This document shows positions 14,670 through 25,467 of a DNA stretch of 38,336 nucleotides, piece by piece. The number at the start of each line of letters is the position of its first letter. The first letter of the stretch is position 1. The notes under the pieces are model-generated. The model was given only the letters and a program-made list of their open reading frames with translations, searched no databases and was not told where the DNA came from. The stretch is from an uncultured Oscillospiraceae bacterium (lineage in GTDB: Bacteria > Bacillota > Clostridia > Oscillospirales > Oscillospiraceae): NCBI GenBank assembly GCA_944385765.1, contig CALWYL010000015.1, positions 1-38,336 of the forward strand, given 5' to 3'. The position numbers and the translations under genes are program-made.

Positions 14670-16670
14670 GTGAACAAGAAAATCCAGAGACTGGTCGAGC
14701 CCAATCTGCGGCTCTATCTGTTTATACTCGTCGCCTTCGCGGCGGCCTCGCTGTTCGTCGAGCAGTATATCCTGGCGGCGGTGGAGGGGGGGATAATCCT
14801 CCTGCTCGTCGTCTGGTCGCTCTTCATGGCGCGCAAGCGCCGGCGCGAGCTGATGGACTACCTGGAGTCCGTCACCTACGACGCGGACACGGCCAAGAAC
14901 AACACGCTGATGAACTTCCCCCTGCCGATGGCCGTGTTCTCCCTCAACGACTCGCGGATAGTCTGGGCAAACCAGATATTTTTCGACATGTGCGGCGTCT
15001 CCAGCGCGCGCTTCGAGGCCCGGATAGACGACCTGGTGCCCGAGTTCAACAGCAAGTGGCTCTACGAGGGCAAGACGCAGTTCCCCGGGCTCATAGAGAC
15101 CAACGGCCGCAAGTATCAGATACACGGCAACCTGATACGCCCCTCGGAGGAGGGCGCGGGGCGCGAGCGCGGCTTTATGGGCATAGCCTACTGGGTGGAT
15201 GTCACGGAGTACGACGACGTGCGCATAAAGTACGAGGAATCCCGCCCCGTGGTGTCCATAATAGTCATCGACAACTACGACGAGATGATAAGGAACCAGC
15301 CGGACCGCGTGAAGAACGAGCTGCGCGACGCCGTGGAGGACCGCATTTCCCAGTGGTGCGACGGGAAGGACGCCTTTGTGCGGCGCTATGACCGCGACCG
15401 CTATGTGTTCGTCTTTGAGGACCGCTGGCTCTCGCAGATGAAGGAGGACAAGTTCTCCATCCTCGAGCGGGTGCACGAGGTGGTCAGCCCCAGCGGCATC
15501 CACGCCACCGTGAGCATAGGCCTGGGCGTGGACGGCAGCGGCTTCGGCGAGGACTGGCAGTTCGCCTCCCTGGCCACGGAGATGGCCCTCTCCCGCGGCG
15601 GCGACCAGGCGGTGGTGAAAAACCGCTTCAACTTCGAGTTCTTCGGCGGCCGCGGCAACGAGGTGGAGACACGGACCAAGGTCAAGAGCCGCGTGATGGC
15701 CAACGCCCTGGCGGAGCTGATAGCCGACTCCTCCCGCGTGTTCGCCATGGGGCACAAGTTCGCGGACCTGGACGCCGTGGGCTCGGCCGTGGCCGTCTGC
15801 TGCATAGCCCGCAAGAAGGGCAAGACCTGCCGCATAGTGATAGACCCGGTGAAGAACGCCGCCGGGCTGCTCATAGAGCGGCTGAAATGCGAGCCGGAGT
15901 ACAAGAGCGTGTTCATCAGCCCCCAGGAGGCCATGCTGCTGGCCGACAGCCGCACGCTGCTGGTGGTGGTGGACACCAACAGGCCCGAGCAGGTGGAGGA
16001 CAAGGCCCTGCTGCAGACCTGCACGCGCGTGGCCGTGATAGACCACCACCGCCGCGCCGCCACCTATATCGAGAACGCCGATCTGACCTTCCACGAGCCC
16101 TACGCCTCCAGCGTCTGCGAGCTGATGAGCGAGGTGCTGCAGGAGATAGTGGACCCGGACGACATCCTCCGCTGCGAGGCGGAGGCCATGCTCGCCGGCA
16201 TAGTACTGGACACGAAGAACTTCACCATAAGGACCGGCGAGCGCACCTTTGAGGCCGCGGCCTTCCTCCGCCGGGCCGGGGCGGACACCACGGAGGTCAA
16301 AAAGCTGCTGCAAAACGACATGGAGCACACCGTGGCCCGCTACAAGATACTGCAGAGCGCCCGGCTCTACCGGGGCAACATCGCCGTGGCCGTGCCGGCC
16401 GAGCCGCAGGACCGCATAGTGGTGGCTCAGGCGGCGGACGAGCTGCTGAACATCTCCGGCGTGGAGGCCTCCTTCGTCGTCTGCCCCACGGCCGACGGCG
16501 GGGCCAACATCTCGGCCAGGTCCATAGGCGACATAAACGCGCAGATGATAATGGAGAAGCTGGGCGGCGGGGGCAACCGCAGCGCGGCGGCCGCCCAGAT
16601 GCACGACACAGATATCCGCAGCGCCGTCAACGGCCTCTTCGCCGCCATAGACGAGTATCTGGACGGATGA
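14670..16670 (+). CDS. gdpP: Cyclic-di-AMP phosphodiesterase GdpP
   Basis: GdpP hydrolyses c-di-AMP to pApA and so affects potassium balance, osmotic control and cell-wall stress. The 666-residue protein has the full order: two N-terminal membrane helices (about 14-30 and 36-54), a PAS-like domain (about 80-180), a degenerate GGDEF domain (about 190-315, RYDRDRYVFVFE in place of the signature) and a DHH-DHHA1 phosphodiesterase (about 350-666). Metal motifs are GHKFADLDA (361-369), VVDTN (Asp435) and DHH (458-460). GTG 14670 was chosen because AAGGGG precedes it; the in-frame GTG at 14643 has no such site. First gene of the gdpP-rplI-dnaB-tilS-hpt-ftsH run. Confidence 0.95.
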   Translation: MNKKIQRLVEPNLRLYLFILVAFAAASLFVEQYILAAVEGGIILLLVVWSLFMARKRRRELMDYLESVTYDADTAKNNTLMNFPLPMAVFSLNDSRIVWANQIFFDMCGVSSARFEARIDDLVPEFNSKWLYEGKTQFPGLIETNGRKYQIHGNLIRPSEEGAGRERGFMGIAYWVDVTEYDDVRIKYEESRPVVSIIVIDNYDEMIRNQPDRVKNELRDAVEDRISQWCDGKDAFVRRYDRDRYVFVFEDRWLSQMKEDKFSILERVHEVVSPSGIHATVSIGLGVDGSGFGEDWQFASLATEMALSRGGDQAVVKNRFNFEFFGGRGNEVETRTKVKSRVMANALAELIADSSRVFAMGHKFADLDAVGSAVAVCCIARKKGKTCRIVIDPVKNAAGLLIERLKCEPEYKSVFISPQEAMLLADSRTLLVVVDTNRPEQVEDKALLQTCTRVAVIDHHRRAATYIENADLTFHEPYASSVCELMSEVLQEIVDPDDILRCEAEAMLAGIVLDTKNFTIRTGERTFEAAAFLRRAGADTTEVKKLLQNDMEHTVARYKILQSARLYRGNIAVAVPAEPQDRIVVAQAADELLNISGVEASFVVCPTADGGANISARSIGDINAQMIMEKLGGGGNRSAAAAQMHDTDIRSAVNGLFAAIDEYLDG

Positions 16671-16685
16671 GAAAGGAAGAAGAGA

Positions 16686-17135
16686 ATGAAAGTCATTTTT
16701 AACGTGGATGTCCGCGGACAGGGCAAAAAGGGCGAGATGAAGGAGGTCTCCGACGGCTATGCCCGCAACTACCTCCTGCCGCGCAAGCTGGCCAGCGAGG
16801 CCACGGCCGACGCCGTGAACGCCTTCAAGCTGCGCGAGAAGGCCAAGGCGGCCCAGGCCGCCCGCGAGCGGGCCCTCGCCGAGGAGAACGCCAAGCGCCT
16901 GCAGGGCATAGTGGTGCAGATACAGGCCAGGGCGGGCCAGGGCGGCCGCCTCTTCGGCGCCGTCACCAGCCAGGAGATTTCCGACGCCCTGCGCGAGCAG
17001 CACGGGATAGAGATAGAGAAGAACAAGATAGTCCAGGCCGAGCCCATAAAGCAGTTCGGCAGCTTCGAGGTAAAGGCGCGCCTGGGCAGCGAGATAAGCG
17101 GCGTGATAAACGTCCTGGTGACCGAAAAGAAATAA
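16686..17135 (+). CDS. rplI: Large ribosomal subunit protein bL9
   Basis: bL9 binds 23S rRNA and helps hold reading frame. The 149-residue product has the N-terminal RNA-binding domain ([26 protein letters not shown] pattern, about 8-33), a long connecting helix (about 41-75) and the C-terminal domain. Length is normal. It lies 15 bp after gdpP and 22 bp before dnaB, a widespread Gram-positive arrangement; the start follows GAAAGGAAG. Confidence 0.98.
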   Translation: MKVIFNVDVRGQGKKGEMKEVSDGYARNYLLPRKLASEATADAVNAFKLREKAKAAQAARERALAEENAKRLQGIVVQIQARAGQGGRLFGAVTSQEISDALREQHGIEIEKNKIVQAEPIKQFGSFEVKARLGSEISGVINVLVTEKK

Positions 17136-17157
17136 GTTCTCTCAAGAAGGAGCGGCC

Positions 17158-18504
17158 ATGAACGAGCTTCTCGGCAGGCAGGCGCCGCACTCGGCGAGCG
17201 CCGAGCAGGCGGTGCTCGGCTCTATGCTCATAGACCCGAGGTGCATCGCCGACGTCATCGACAAGGTGAGGTCCCAGGACTTCTATATACAGCAGAACCG
17301 CGAGATATTCGAGACGATGTTCGCCATGTTCTCCTATGGCCAGACCATCGACCCGGTGACGGTGCTCGACCAGATGAAGGTCCGCGGCGTCTACAAAGAG
17401 GGCTCCAGCCAGCAGTACCTGATGGAGCTCATGCAGATAACGCCCACGGCGGCCAATGTGCTGGAGTACGCGGCCATAGTCCGCGACCGCGCGCTGCTGC
17501 GCGGCCTGGCGGAGGCCGCCGACGAGATAACCAACATGGTCTACGAGGGCGCCGGGCAGGCCGACGAGATGCTCGAGTCCGCCGAGAGGAAGATATACGC
17601 CCTGCGCAAGGACCGCAACACCGGCGGGCTGACGCCCGTCTCCGTGGTGGTGCAGAATGTGTACAACCAGCTCTCCGAGGCGGCCAGCAGCGAGAGCGCC
17701 ATCCCCGGCCTCACCACGGGCATAGCGGACCTCGACCGCACGATACTCGGCATGGGCCCGGGCGACCTGATACTCGTCGCCTCCCGCCCCGGCATGGGCA
17801 AGACCAGCATCGGGCTGAACATGGCGCTGCACGTGGCCAAGACCTCGCACAAGACCGTGGCCGTGTTCTCCCTGGAGATGACCCGCGAGCAGCTGGTCAC
17901 CCGCCTGCTGGCGGGCGAGGGCCTGGTGGACAGCCAGAAGCTGCAGACGGGCCGGCTCAGCTCCGACGAGTGGCGGCGGGTCAGCTCCGCGGCGAGCATC
18001 CTCAGCGCCACAGATTTGAGAATAGACGACAACCCCTCCCTCACCGTCTCGGACATGAACGCCCAGTGCCGCCGCCTGCAGGACCTGGGACTGGTGGTGG
18101 TGGACTACCTGCAGCTCATGCAGTCCGCGGGCAGCGGCCACAGCTGGTCGAATGAGAGCCGCACCCAGGCCGTGAGCGACATAAGCCGCATGATGAAGAT
18201 AATGGCCAAGGAGCTGGGAGTGCCGGTGCTCTGCCTCTCGCAGCTCTCCCGCGCCAACGAGTCCCGCCAGAACAAGCGCCCCATGCTCTCCGACCTGCGC
18301 GAGTCCGGCGCCATAGAGCAGGACGCCGACGTCGTAATAGGCCTCTACCGCGAGGGCTATTACGACAAGGAGTGCGAGAACCCCAATGAGGCCGAGGCGA
18401 TAATCCTCAAGAACCGCCGCGGCTCCACCGGCACGCTCAAGCTGATGTGGCTGCCGGAATACACCACCTTCGTCTCGGTCTCCAACAGGCACGACGATGA
18501 GTGA
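17158..18504 (+). CDS. dnaB: Replicative DNA helicase DnaB
   Basis: The hexameric replicative helicase (called DnaC in Bacillus) unwinds DNA at the fork. The 448-residue product has the N-terminal primase-interacting domain (about 1-150), a linker and the RecA-like motor: Walker A in SRPGMGKTS, Walker B in LVVVDYLQL, and the downstream LSQLSR and SGAIEQDADVV motifs. No intein interrupts the motor motifs. The ATG is preceded by AAGGAG. Its last codons overlap tilS by 8 bases. Confidence 0.97.
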   Translation: MNELLGRQAPHSASAEQAVLGSMLIDPRCIADVIDKVRSQDFYIQQNREIFETMFAMFSYGQTIDPVTVLDQMKVRGVYKEGSSQQYLMELMQITPTAANVLEYAAIVRDRALLRGLAEAADEITNMVYEGAGQADEMLESAERKIYALRKDRNTGGLTPVSVVVQNVYNQLSEAASSESAIPGLTTGIADLDRTILGMGPGDLILVASRPGMGKTSIGLNMALHVAKTSHKTVAVFSLEMTREQLVTRLLAGEGLVDSQKLQTGRLSSDEWRRVSSAASILSATDLRIDDNPSLTVSDMNAQCRRLQDLGLVVVDYLQLMQSAGSGHSWSNESRTQAVSDISRMMKIMAKELGVPVLCLSQLSRANESRQNKRPMLSDLRESGAIEQDADVVIGLYREGYYDKECENPNEAEAIILKNRRGSTGTLKLMWLPEYTTFVSVSNRHDDE

Positions 18505-19810
18505 CCGCTTTGACTACTCCGCCCTGCACGGGGCGGGGCGCGTGCTCTGCGCCGTCTCCGGCGGAGCGGACTCGGTGTATCTGCTCCACCGCTGCCTGGA
18601 GGGCGCCCGGGAGCACGGCTACGCCGTCTGCGCCGCCCACTACAACCACTGCCTGCGCGGCGGGGAGTCGGAGCGCGACGAGCGCTTCGTGCGCGCCCTG
18701 TGCGAGTCTTGGGGCGTGGAGTGCCTCGCCGGGCGCGGGGACGTGGCCGCCTACGCGGCGGAGAAGTCCCTGGGCACCGAGGAGGCCGCGCGCGAGCTGC
18801 GCTACGCCTTTTTAAACTCCGCGGCGGACGCGCTGGGCGCCGGGCTGATAGCCACCGCCCACACGGCGGACGACAACGCGGAGACCATGCTGCTTAACCT
18901 GGCCCGGGGCGCCGGGCTGCGCGGGCTGTGCGGCATCCCGCCGCGCCGGGGGCGGCTGGTGCGCCCCATGCTGGAGGTGACCCGCGCCGAGGTGGAGGCA
19001 TACCTGGCCGAACGCGGCCTGGAGCACGTGGAGGACAGCACCAACGCCCTGGACGACTACTCGCGCAACCGCGTGCGCCATCTGGCGGTGCCCGTGCTGC
19101 GGGAGATAAACCCCGGCTTTTCGGCCGCTGTGAGCCGCGCTGCCGGGCTTTTGCGCCGGGACGAGGAATTTCTCGAGTTGCTGGCCCGCGAGCTGATAGA
19201 GCGCAACTCAGGGCCTCTGGGGGTGGATGCGCACGCACTGGCGGGCGCGCCGAAGCCCGTGGCCTCCCGTGCCGTGCGCCTGCTGGCCCCCCGCGCGCTC
19301 TCCGAGGCGCATGTGGAGGCCGTGCTGCGCCTGGCGGCCAGGAGCGGGCGCGGCTTTGCCGACGTGCCGGGCTGCCGCGTCGTGTGCGAGGCGGGGCGGC
19401 TGCGCTTCGGCTCCGCCGCACCCGGAGTGCTGGAAGAGCGGCCGCTGCCGCTTGAGGGCGGTCTGGAGCTGCCGGAGGCCGGGCTGAGAGTGCGCTGCGC
19501 GCGCGCGGTTTTCGCGGGAGGAATTAACAGTTCATTAAACACTTTTTTCTTCCCATATGAGAATATTTGTGGTACTATATACTGCACGTCGGCCCGACCG
19601 GGCGACAGCATGCGCCCGGCCCGCCGCCATTGCACGAAGAAGCTCTCGGATTTGTTCGCCGAGGCGCGCGTGCCGGCCTCCAAACGGGGGCTGGTGCCAG
19701 TGCTGAGGGACGAAAAGGGCGTGCTGGCGGTCTGCGGCCTCGCCGCCTCCGAACGGGCGCAGCCCCGGGCGGGGGAGAGCGTGCTGAGAGTTGAATTCGG
19801 GGAAATTTAG
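18497..19810 (+). CDS. tilS: tRNA(Ile)-lysidine synthase TilS
   Basis: TilS converts C34 of a CAU-anticodon tRNA-Ile to lysidine so that it reads AUA, a codon used often in this window. The 437-residue protein has the PP-loop AVSGGADS near the N-terminus, HTADDNAETMLLNLARG, a middle substrate domain and the C-terminal TilS domain (KKLSDLFAEARVP). A stretch of about 60 bp (19521-19580) is only about 27% G+C within GC-rich coding; it encodes the N/F/Y-rich segment before the C-terminal domain and may hide a promoter for hpt. It is translationally linked to dnaB by overlap and 20 bp from hpt. Confidence 0.94.
   Translation: MSDRFDYSALHGAGRVLCAVSGGADSVYLLHRCLEGAREHGYAVCAAHYNHCLRGGESERDERFVRALCESWGVECLAGRGDVAAYAAEKSLGTEEAARELRYAFLNSAADALGAGLIATAHTADDNAETMLLNLARGAGLRGLCGIPPRRGRLVRPMLEVTRAEVEAYLAERGLEHVEDSTNALDDYSRNRVRHLAVPVLREINPGFSAAVSRAAGLLRRDEEFLELLARELIERNSGPLGVDAHALAGAPKPVASRAVRLLAPRALSEAHVEAVLRLAARSGRGFADVPGCRVVCEAGRLRFGSAAPGVLEERPLPLEGGLELPEAGLRVRCARAVFAGGINSSLNTFFFPYENICGTIYCTSARPGDSMRPARRHCTKKLSDLFAEARVPASKRGLVPVLRDEKGVLAVCGLAASERAQPRAGESVLRVEFGEI
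19550..19578 (+). promoter_or_regulatory. Possible internal promoter for hpt-ftsH inside tilS
   Basis: TTCCCA (19550-19555), 17-bp spacer, TACTAT (19573-19578), each matching four of six consensus bases, inside an AT-rich island of tilS. Weak evidence. Confidence 0.3.
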
Positions 19811-19830
19811 ATATATTCGGGAGAAAAGAT

Positions 19831-20394
19831 ATGGCAGAGCGCAAAGGCATGTGCGAAGATCTGGCGCGTATACTCATCAGTGAGGAGCAGCTCCGCTCCC
19901 GCATAGGCGAGCTGGGCGCGGAGCTCACGCGCGACTACCGGGACAAGAACCCCATATTCGTGGGCGTGCTCAAGGGCTGCTTCATCTTCATGGCGGACCT
20001 GCTGAGGAGCGTGGACATCTACTGCACCATGGATTTCATGGCCGTGTCCAGCTACGGCAACGGCACCACCTCCACCGGCGCGGTTAAAATTAACAAGGAC
20101 CTCTCGCGCGATATCGCCGGCCGGCATCTCATAATAGTGGAGGACATACTCGACAGCGGCATCACCCTCAGCTACCTCAAGCAGTACCTCGAGGTGCGCC
20201 GCCCGGCCTCCATCAAGCTGGTGACGCTGCTGGACAAGCCCAGCCGCCGCCGGGCGGACATCCGCGCCGACTACGTGGGGTTCGAGGTGGAGGACGCCTT
20301 CGTGGTGGGCTATGGCCTCGACTACGCGGAGGAGTACCGCAATCTGCCGTATATAGGCATACTGAAGCCGGAGGTCTACGAGACGGAGAAGTAG
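19831..20394 (+). CDS. hpt: Hypoxanthine phosphoribosyltransferase
   Basis: Hpt salvages hypoxanthine (and guanine) to IMP/GMP using PRPP. The 187-residue product has the normal length and the PRPP-binding motif [12 protein letters not shown] (Glu104-Asp105), the flexible-loop [11 protein letters not shown] and the C-terminal [19 protein letters not shown]. The start follows GGGAGAAAAG. tilS-hpt-ftsH is a conserved neighbourhood in Gram-positive bacteria, and in Bacillus TilS and HprT have been linked to control of ftsH. Confidence 0.97.
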   Translation: MAERKGMCEDLARILISEEQLRSRIGELGAELTRDYRDKNPIFVGVLKGCFIFMADLLRSVDIYCTMDFMAVSSYGNGTTSTGAVKINKDLSRDIAGRHLIIVEDILDSGITLSYLKQYLEVRRPASIKLVTLLDKPSRRRADIRADYVGFEVEDAFVVGYGLDYAEEYRNLPYIGILKPEVYETEK

Positions 20395-20437
20395 CGCCCC
20401 GGAGAATAAACAGCAGCTTGAAGGAAGTGACGTTTTT

Positions 20438-22441
<2,004 letters not shown>

Positions 22442-22446
22442 AGCGG

Positions 22447-22478
22447 CGGCGGGGGGCCTGCGCCCCCCGCCGTTTTTT
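22447..22478 (+). terminator. Terminator after ftsH
   Basis: CGGCGGGGGG (22447-22456), six-base loop, CCCCCCGCCG (22463-22472), then six T. It closes the gdpP-ftsH run. Confidence 0.9.
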
Positions 22479-22517
22479 GCACTTCTATTACAGTTGGGGG
22501 AATTGGGCCGTATGTGA

Positions 22518-22546
22518 TTGAAAAAAACCGGAGCCTATGCTATAGT
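22518..22546 (+). promoter_or_regulatory. Promoter of ychF
   Basis: -35 TTGAAA (22518-22523), 17-bp spacer, -10 TATAGT (22541-22546), giving a leader of about 55 nt. Confidence 0.65.
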
Positions 22547-22608
22547 CTTCTATTATGGCAGCTGTATATCGCCGCAAATACCGACAGACCAGGGAGATGT
22601 GAAGATAT

Positions 22609-23703
22609 ATGAAACTAGGCATCGTGGGGCTGCCCAATGTGGGCAAATCGACCCTGTTCAATGCCATAACCAACGCCGGGGCGGAGAGCGCGAACTACCC
22701 GTTCTGCACCATAGAGCCCAATGTGGGCGTGGTGGCCGTGCCGGACGAGCGGCTGGACTTCCTCGCGGAACTGTATTCGCCGAAGAAGTATACCCCGGCC
22801 ACCATCGAGTTCGTGGACATAGCGGGACTGGTGAAGGGCGCCTCCAAGGGGGAGGGCCTGGGAAATAAATTTTTGGAGAACATCCGCCGCACCGACGCCG
22901 TCATACATGTGGTGCGCTGCTTCGACGACCCGGACATAATCCACGTCGAGGGCGGCTGCGACCCGGCGCGGGACATAGAGATAATAGACCTCGAGCTCAT
23001 CATGGCCGACATGGAGGTGCTCGAGCGGCGCATTGAGCGGGTGAAAAAGGCGGCCAAGGGGGGGGACAAGAAGTTCCTCCGGGAGGCCGAGGTCCTCGAG
23101 CGGCTGCTGGCCCATCTCAACGAGGGCAAGAGCGCCCGCAGCTGGGAGTGCAGCGAGGACGAGCTGGCCCTGGCCGCGGAGTCCGACCTGCTGAGCCTCA
23201 AGCCGGTTATCTACGCCGCCAACATGGATGAGAGCGGCTTCACCTCCTACTCGGAGAACGGCTATTACCTCGCCGTGAAGGCGATAGCGGACGCCGAGGG
23301 GGCGCAGGTGTTGCCCATCTGTGCCAAGATAGAGCAGGAGATAAGGGAGCTGCCGGCGGAGGACCGGGAGATGTTCCTGGAGGAGCTGGGCATGACGGAG
23401 GCCGGGCTGGACCGGCTGATAAAGTGCTCCTACTCGCTGCTGGGGCTCATATCCTTCCTCACCTGCGGGCCGGACGAGTGCCGCGCCTGGACCATAAAGC
23501 GCGGGACCAAGGCCCCGCAGGCCGCGGGCAAGATACACTCCGATTTTGAGCGGGGCTTCATCCGGGCGGAGATAGTGGCCTTCGACGACCTCAGAGAGTG
23601 CGGCAGCATGGCCGCGGCGCGCGAGCGCGGCCTCGTGAGGAGCGAGGGCAAGGATTACGTGATGAGGGACGGGGATGTCACCCTGTTCAGGTTCAATGTC
23701 TGA
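22609..23703 (+). CDS. ychF: Obg-like P-loop ATPase YchF/OLA1
   Basis: YchF is a ribosome-associated ATPase of the Obg superfamily, linked to stress responses and translation. The 364-residue protein has the expected length: G1 GLPNVGKSTLF at the N-terminus, G3 in FVDIAGLVKGAS, the NMDE variant (in YAANMDES) that gives ATP rather than GTP preference, a helical insert (about 125-180) and a C-terminal TGS domain (about 280-364). AGGGAG precedes the ATG. The SLH-domain gene follows after 17 bp and may be co-transcribed. Confidence 0.96.
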   Translation: MKLGIVGLPNVGKSTLFNAITNAGAESANYPFCTIEPNVGVVAVPDERLDFLAELYSPKKYTPATIEFVDIAGLVKGASKGEGLGNKFLENIRRTDAVIHVVRCFDDPDIIHVEGGCDPARDIEIIDLELIMADMEVLERRIERVKKAAKGGDKKFLREAEVLERLLAHLNEGKSARSWECSEDELALAAESDLLSLKPVIYAANMDESGFTSYSENGYYLAVKAIADAEGAQVLPICAKIEQEIRELPAEDREMFLEELGMTEAGLDRLIKCSYSLLGLISFLTCGPDECRAWTIKRGTKAPQAAGKIHSDFERGFIRAEIVAFDDLRECGSMAAARERGLVRSEGKDYVMRDGDVTLFRFNV

Positions 23704-23720
23704 GAAAGGAAATTGACGAG

Positions 23721-24905
23721 ATGAAAAAGCTGTTGTCGGCCGCGATGGCGGCGGCCCTCTCCCTCTCGCTGGCGGTCACCGCGTCCGCCGGGGCGGCTCC
23801 CGCCGCCTTCAGCGATGTGCAGAGCGGCTCGTGGTACTACGAGGAGATAGGCGAGATGGTGGCAGCCGGCTACATAGCCGGATATGAGGACGGCACCTTC
23901 CAGCCGGACAGGGAGGTCAGCATAGCTGAGTTCGTGACCATAGTCGCCCGCTGCCTGGGAGTGGAGACCGGAGAGGAGTACGGCCACTGGGCGGGCCGCC
24001 AGATGGGCCGCGCATATGACGAGGGCTGGCTGAGCGAGGAGGACGCCGCCTGGACGGAGTTCAACTCCCCGGTGACGCGCGAGCTGGCCTCCAAAATCCT
24101 GGCGACCGCCCTGGACCTGGAGCCGGGGACGGCTGAGGACATGGACTTCACCGACAGCGCGGACATAGGCGGGAACTACGTGCCGCATGTGGAGGCCATG
24201 TGCGCCGCCGGGCTGCTCAGCGGCTTCGAGGACGGCAGCTTCAGGCCGCAGGCCATACTCACCAGGGCCCAGGCGGCCACTCTGATATACCGCGCCTCCG
24301 CCTCTGCGGAGGTGGAGACGCCGGACGGGAGCGGCGAGGAGCCGGAGGAAGAGCCGGCAAACGAGCCCTCCAGCGTAATCGACGCCGCCCCCGACGGGAC
24401 GCCCTTCTCCTCCAGCACCCGCCTGGGGGACTACGACAACGGCAACTTCTCCATCAGTGTGGAGAACGGCGTGGCCACGGTGACCGTGAGCCATGTGGAG
24501 CTGTGGACCGACGCGCCGGACCCCGAGTCCTCGAATGAGGACGAGCGAAACGAGGCGCTGCGCCGCCAGCGCATAATGGAGGCCGTCTCCCAGCCGAGGC
24601 GCATACCGCTGCAGTCGGCGGTCAGCGCCGTATATGAGCTGCCCTCCTCCACCTGGTTCCCCGGCACGGACGCCAACGCCGTGATATCCACCACGGACGG
24701 CAAGTGGTACTATGTGGACCTGTGCGGGGCGGCCAACGACGGCGTGCCCCAGGCCGAGGAGCTGACGGCCCTGGCCGGCAAGGATGTGGAGGCCCTGGAC
24801 TTCCGCACCACCAGCCACGTCTCCGGAGGCACCCAGTACGTGGGGGGCGACTACATAGTCGCCGTGCTGGCCGACGGCAGCGAGCTGCTGGCCTGGAATT
24901 CCTGA
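23721..24905 (+). CDS. Secreted SLH-domain protein
   Basis: A 394-residue exported protein. A signal peptide (MKKLLSAAM..., cleavage near residue 23 after ASA) is followed by three S-layer-homology modules: about 28-80 (FSDVQSGSWYYEEI, GYEDGTFQPDREVS), about 86-130 (weaker) and about 143-191 (FTDSADIG, GFEDGSFRPQAILTRAQ). SLH modules anchor proteins to pyruvylated wall polymers. An acidic Glu/Pro linker (about 197-222) leads to a C-terminal region of about 170 residues that I cannot assign. The ATG at 23721 begins the signal peptide and follows GAAAGGAAA. A perfect 15-bp hairpin ends the unit. Confidence 0.88.
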   Translation: MKKLLSAAMAAALSLSLAVTASAGAAPAAFSDVQSGSWYYEEIGEMVAAGYIAGYEDGTFQPDREVSIAEFVTIVARCLGVETGEEYGHWAGRQMGRAYDEGWLSEEDAAWTEFNSPVTRELASKILATALDLEPGTAEDMDFTDSADIGGNYVPHVEAMCAAGLLSGFEDGSFRPQAILTRAQAATLIYRASASAEVETPDGSGEEPEEEPANEPSSVIDAAPDGTPFSSSTRLGDYDNGNFSISVENGVATVTVSHVELWTDAPDPESSNEDERNEALRRQRIMEAVSQPRRIPLQSAVSAVYELPSSTWFPGTDANAVISTTDGKWYYVDLCGAANDGVPQAEELTALAGKDVEALDFRTTSHVSGGTQYVGGDYIVAVLADGSELLAWNS

Positions 24906-24917
24906 GAGAGATATGAC

Positions 24918-24954
24918 AAATCGGACGCGGCATGCTGCCGCGTCCGATTTTCTG
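24918..24954. terminator. Bidirectional terminator between convergent genes
   Basis: A perfect 15-bp stem (AAATCGGACGCGGCA / TGCCGCGTCCGATTT) with a three-base loop TGC, flanked by A-rich and T-rich ends. It can serve the SLH gene on the plus strand and the convergent gene at 24975-25418 on the minus strand. Confidence 0.85.
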
Positions 24955-24974
24955 TATTCACCTGTGCGCGATGC

Positions 24975-25418
24975 TCAGCGGGCCATCAGGGTGGAGGCGG
25001 CGGAGGCGATGACCTCGCAGTCCTCGGAGGCGAGATAGAGGTGGTTCGCGCTCAGCGCGCCGCCGGCGGAGAGCAGCTCCCCGGTGGTGAGGTCCGTGAG
25101 GGAGGCGGAGCAGATGGCCGAGCCGCTGCGGAAGAGCAGCTGCGTCCCCGCGGAGCAGACAAAACCCTCGCCCTCGGCGAGGCTGACGGCCTCGAAGGCC
25201 CCGGAGGCGCCGGTGAGGCTGCTCTCCAGCTCACGGGCCTCGGCGGCTATGCGGCTGTTGTAGGAGCTCTCGATGGAGGGCTCGAGCACGTCGGTGAGAT
25301 AGCTGAGGGAGACCAGCGGGTCGCTCTGCGTGCCCGCGCTGGACGCGGCGTAGGCCCCCACGCCGGCGGCCAGCGCGGCCACGGCGAGCAGCAGGACTAT
25401 CAAATGCCATTTTTTCAT
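24975..25418 (-). CDS. Small membrane-anchored extracytoplasmic protein, unknown
   Basis: A 147-residue protein with one N-terminal hydrophobic helix (about 5-25) that acts as a signal anchor or signal peptide. The segment DPLVSLSYLTDVLEPSIES after it and a later G-rich region (FVCSAGTQLLFRSGSAICSA) resemble a family I recall from other Clostridia, in which DPLVSLSYL and GTELILRSG-like patterns recur; the function is not known. It has a GGAGG site 8 nt before its ATG. It lies 49 bp after mazF, separated from it by a strong hairpin, and ends at a bidirectional terminator. Confidence 0.7.
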   Translation of the reverse strand: MKKWHLIVLLLAVAALAAGVGAYAASSAGTQSDPLVSLSYLTDVLEPSIESSYNSRIAAEARELESSLTGASGAFEAVSLAEGEGFVCSAGTQLLFRSGSAICSASLTDLTTGELLSAGGALSANHLYLASEDCEVIASAASTLMAR

Positions 25419-25434
25419 CTTATGTACCTCCGTG

Positions 25435-25466
25435 TCTCCCGGGGCAGTGCCCCGGGAGATTTTTTT
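25435..25466 (+). terminator. Hairpin with T-run on the plus strand, between mazF and the next gene
   Basis: TCTCCCGGGGC-AGT-GCCCCGGGAGA (25435-25459) followed by seven T on the plus strand. Flanking genes are on the minus strand, where the stem follows an A-run and has no T-run after it. It would stop plus-strand read-through from the SLH gene or antisense RNA into mazF. Confidence 0.5.
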
Positions 25467-25467
25467 C

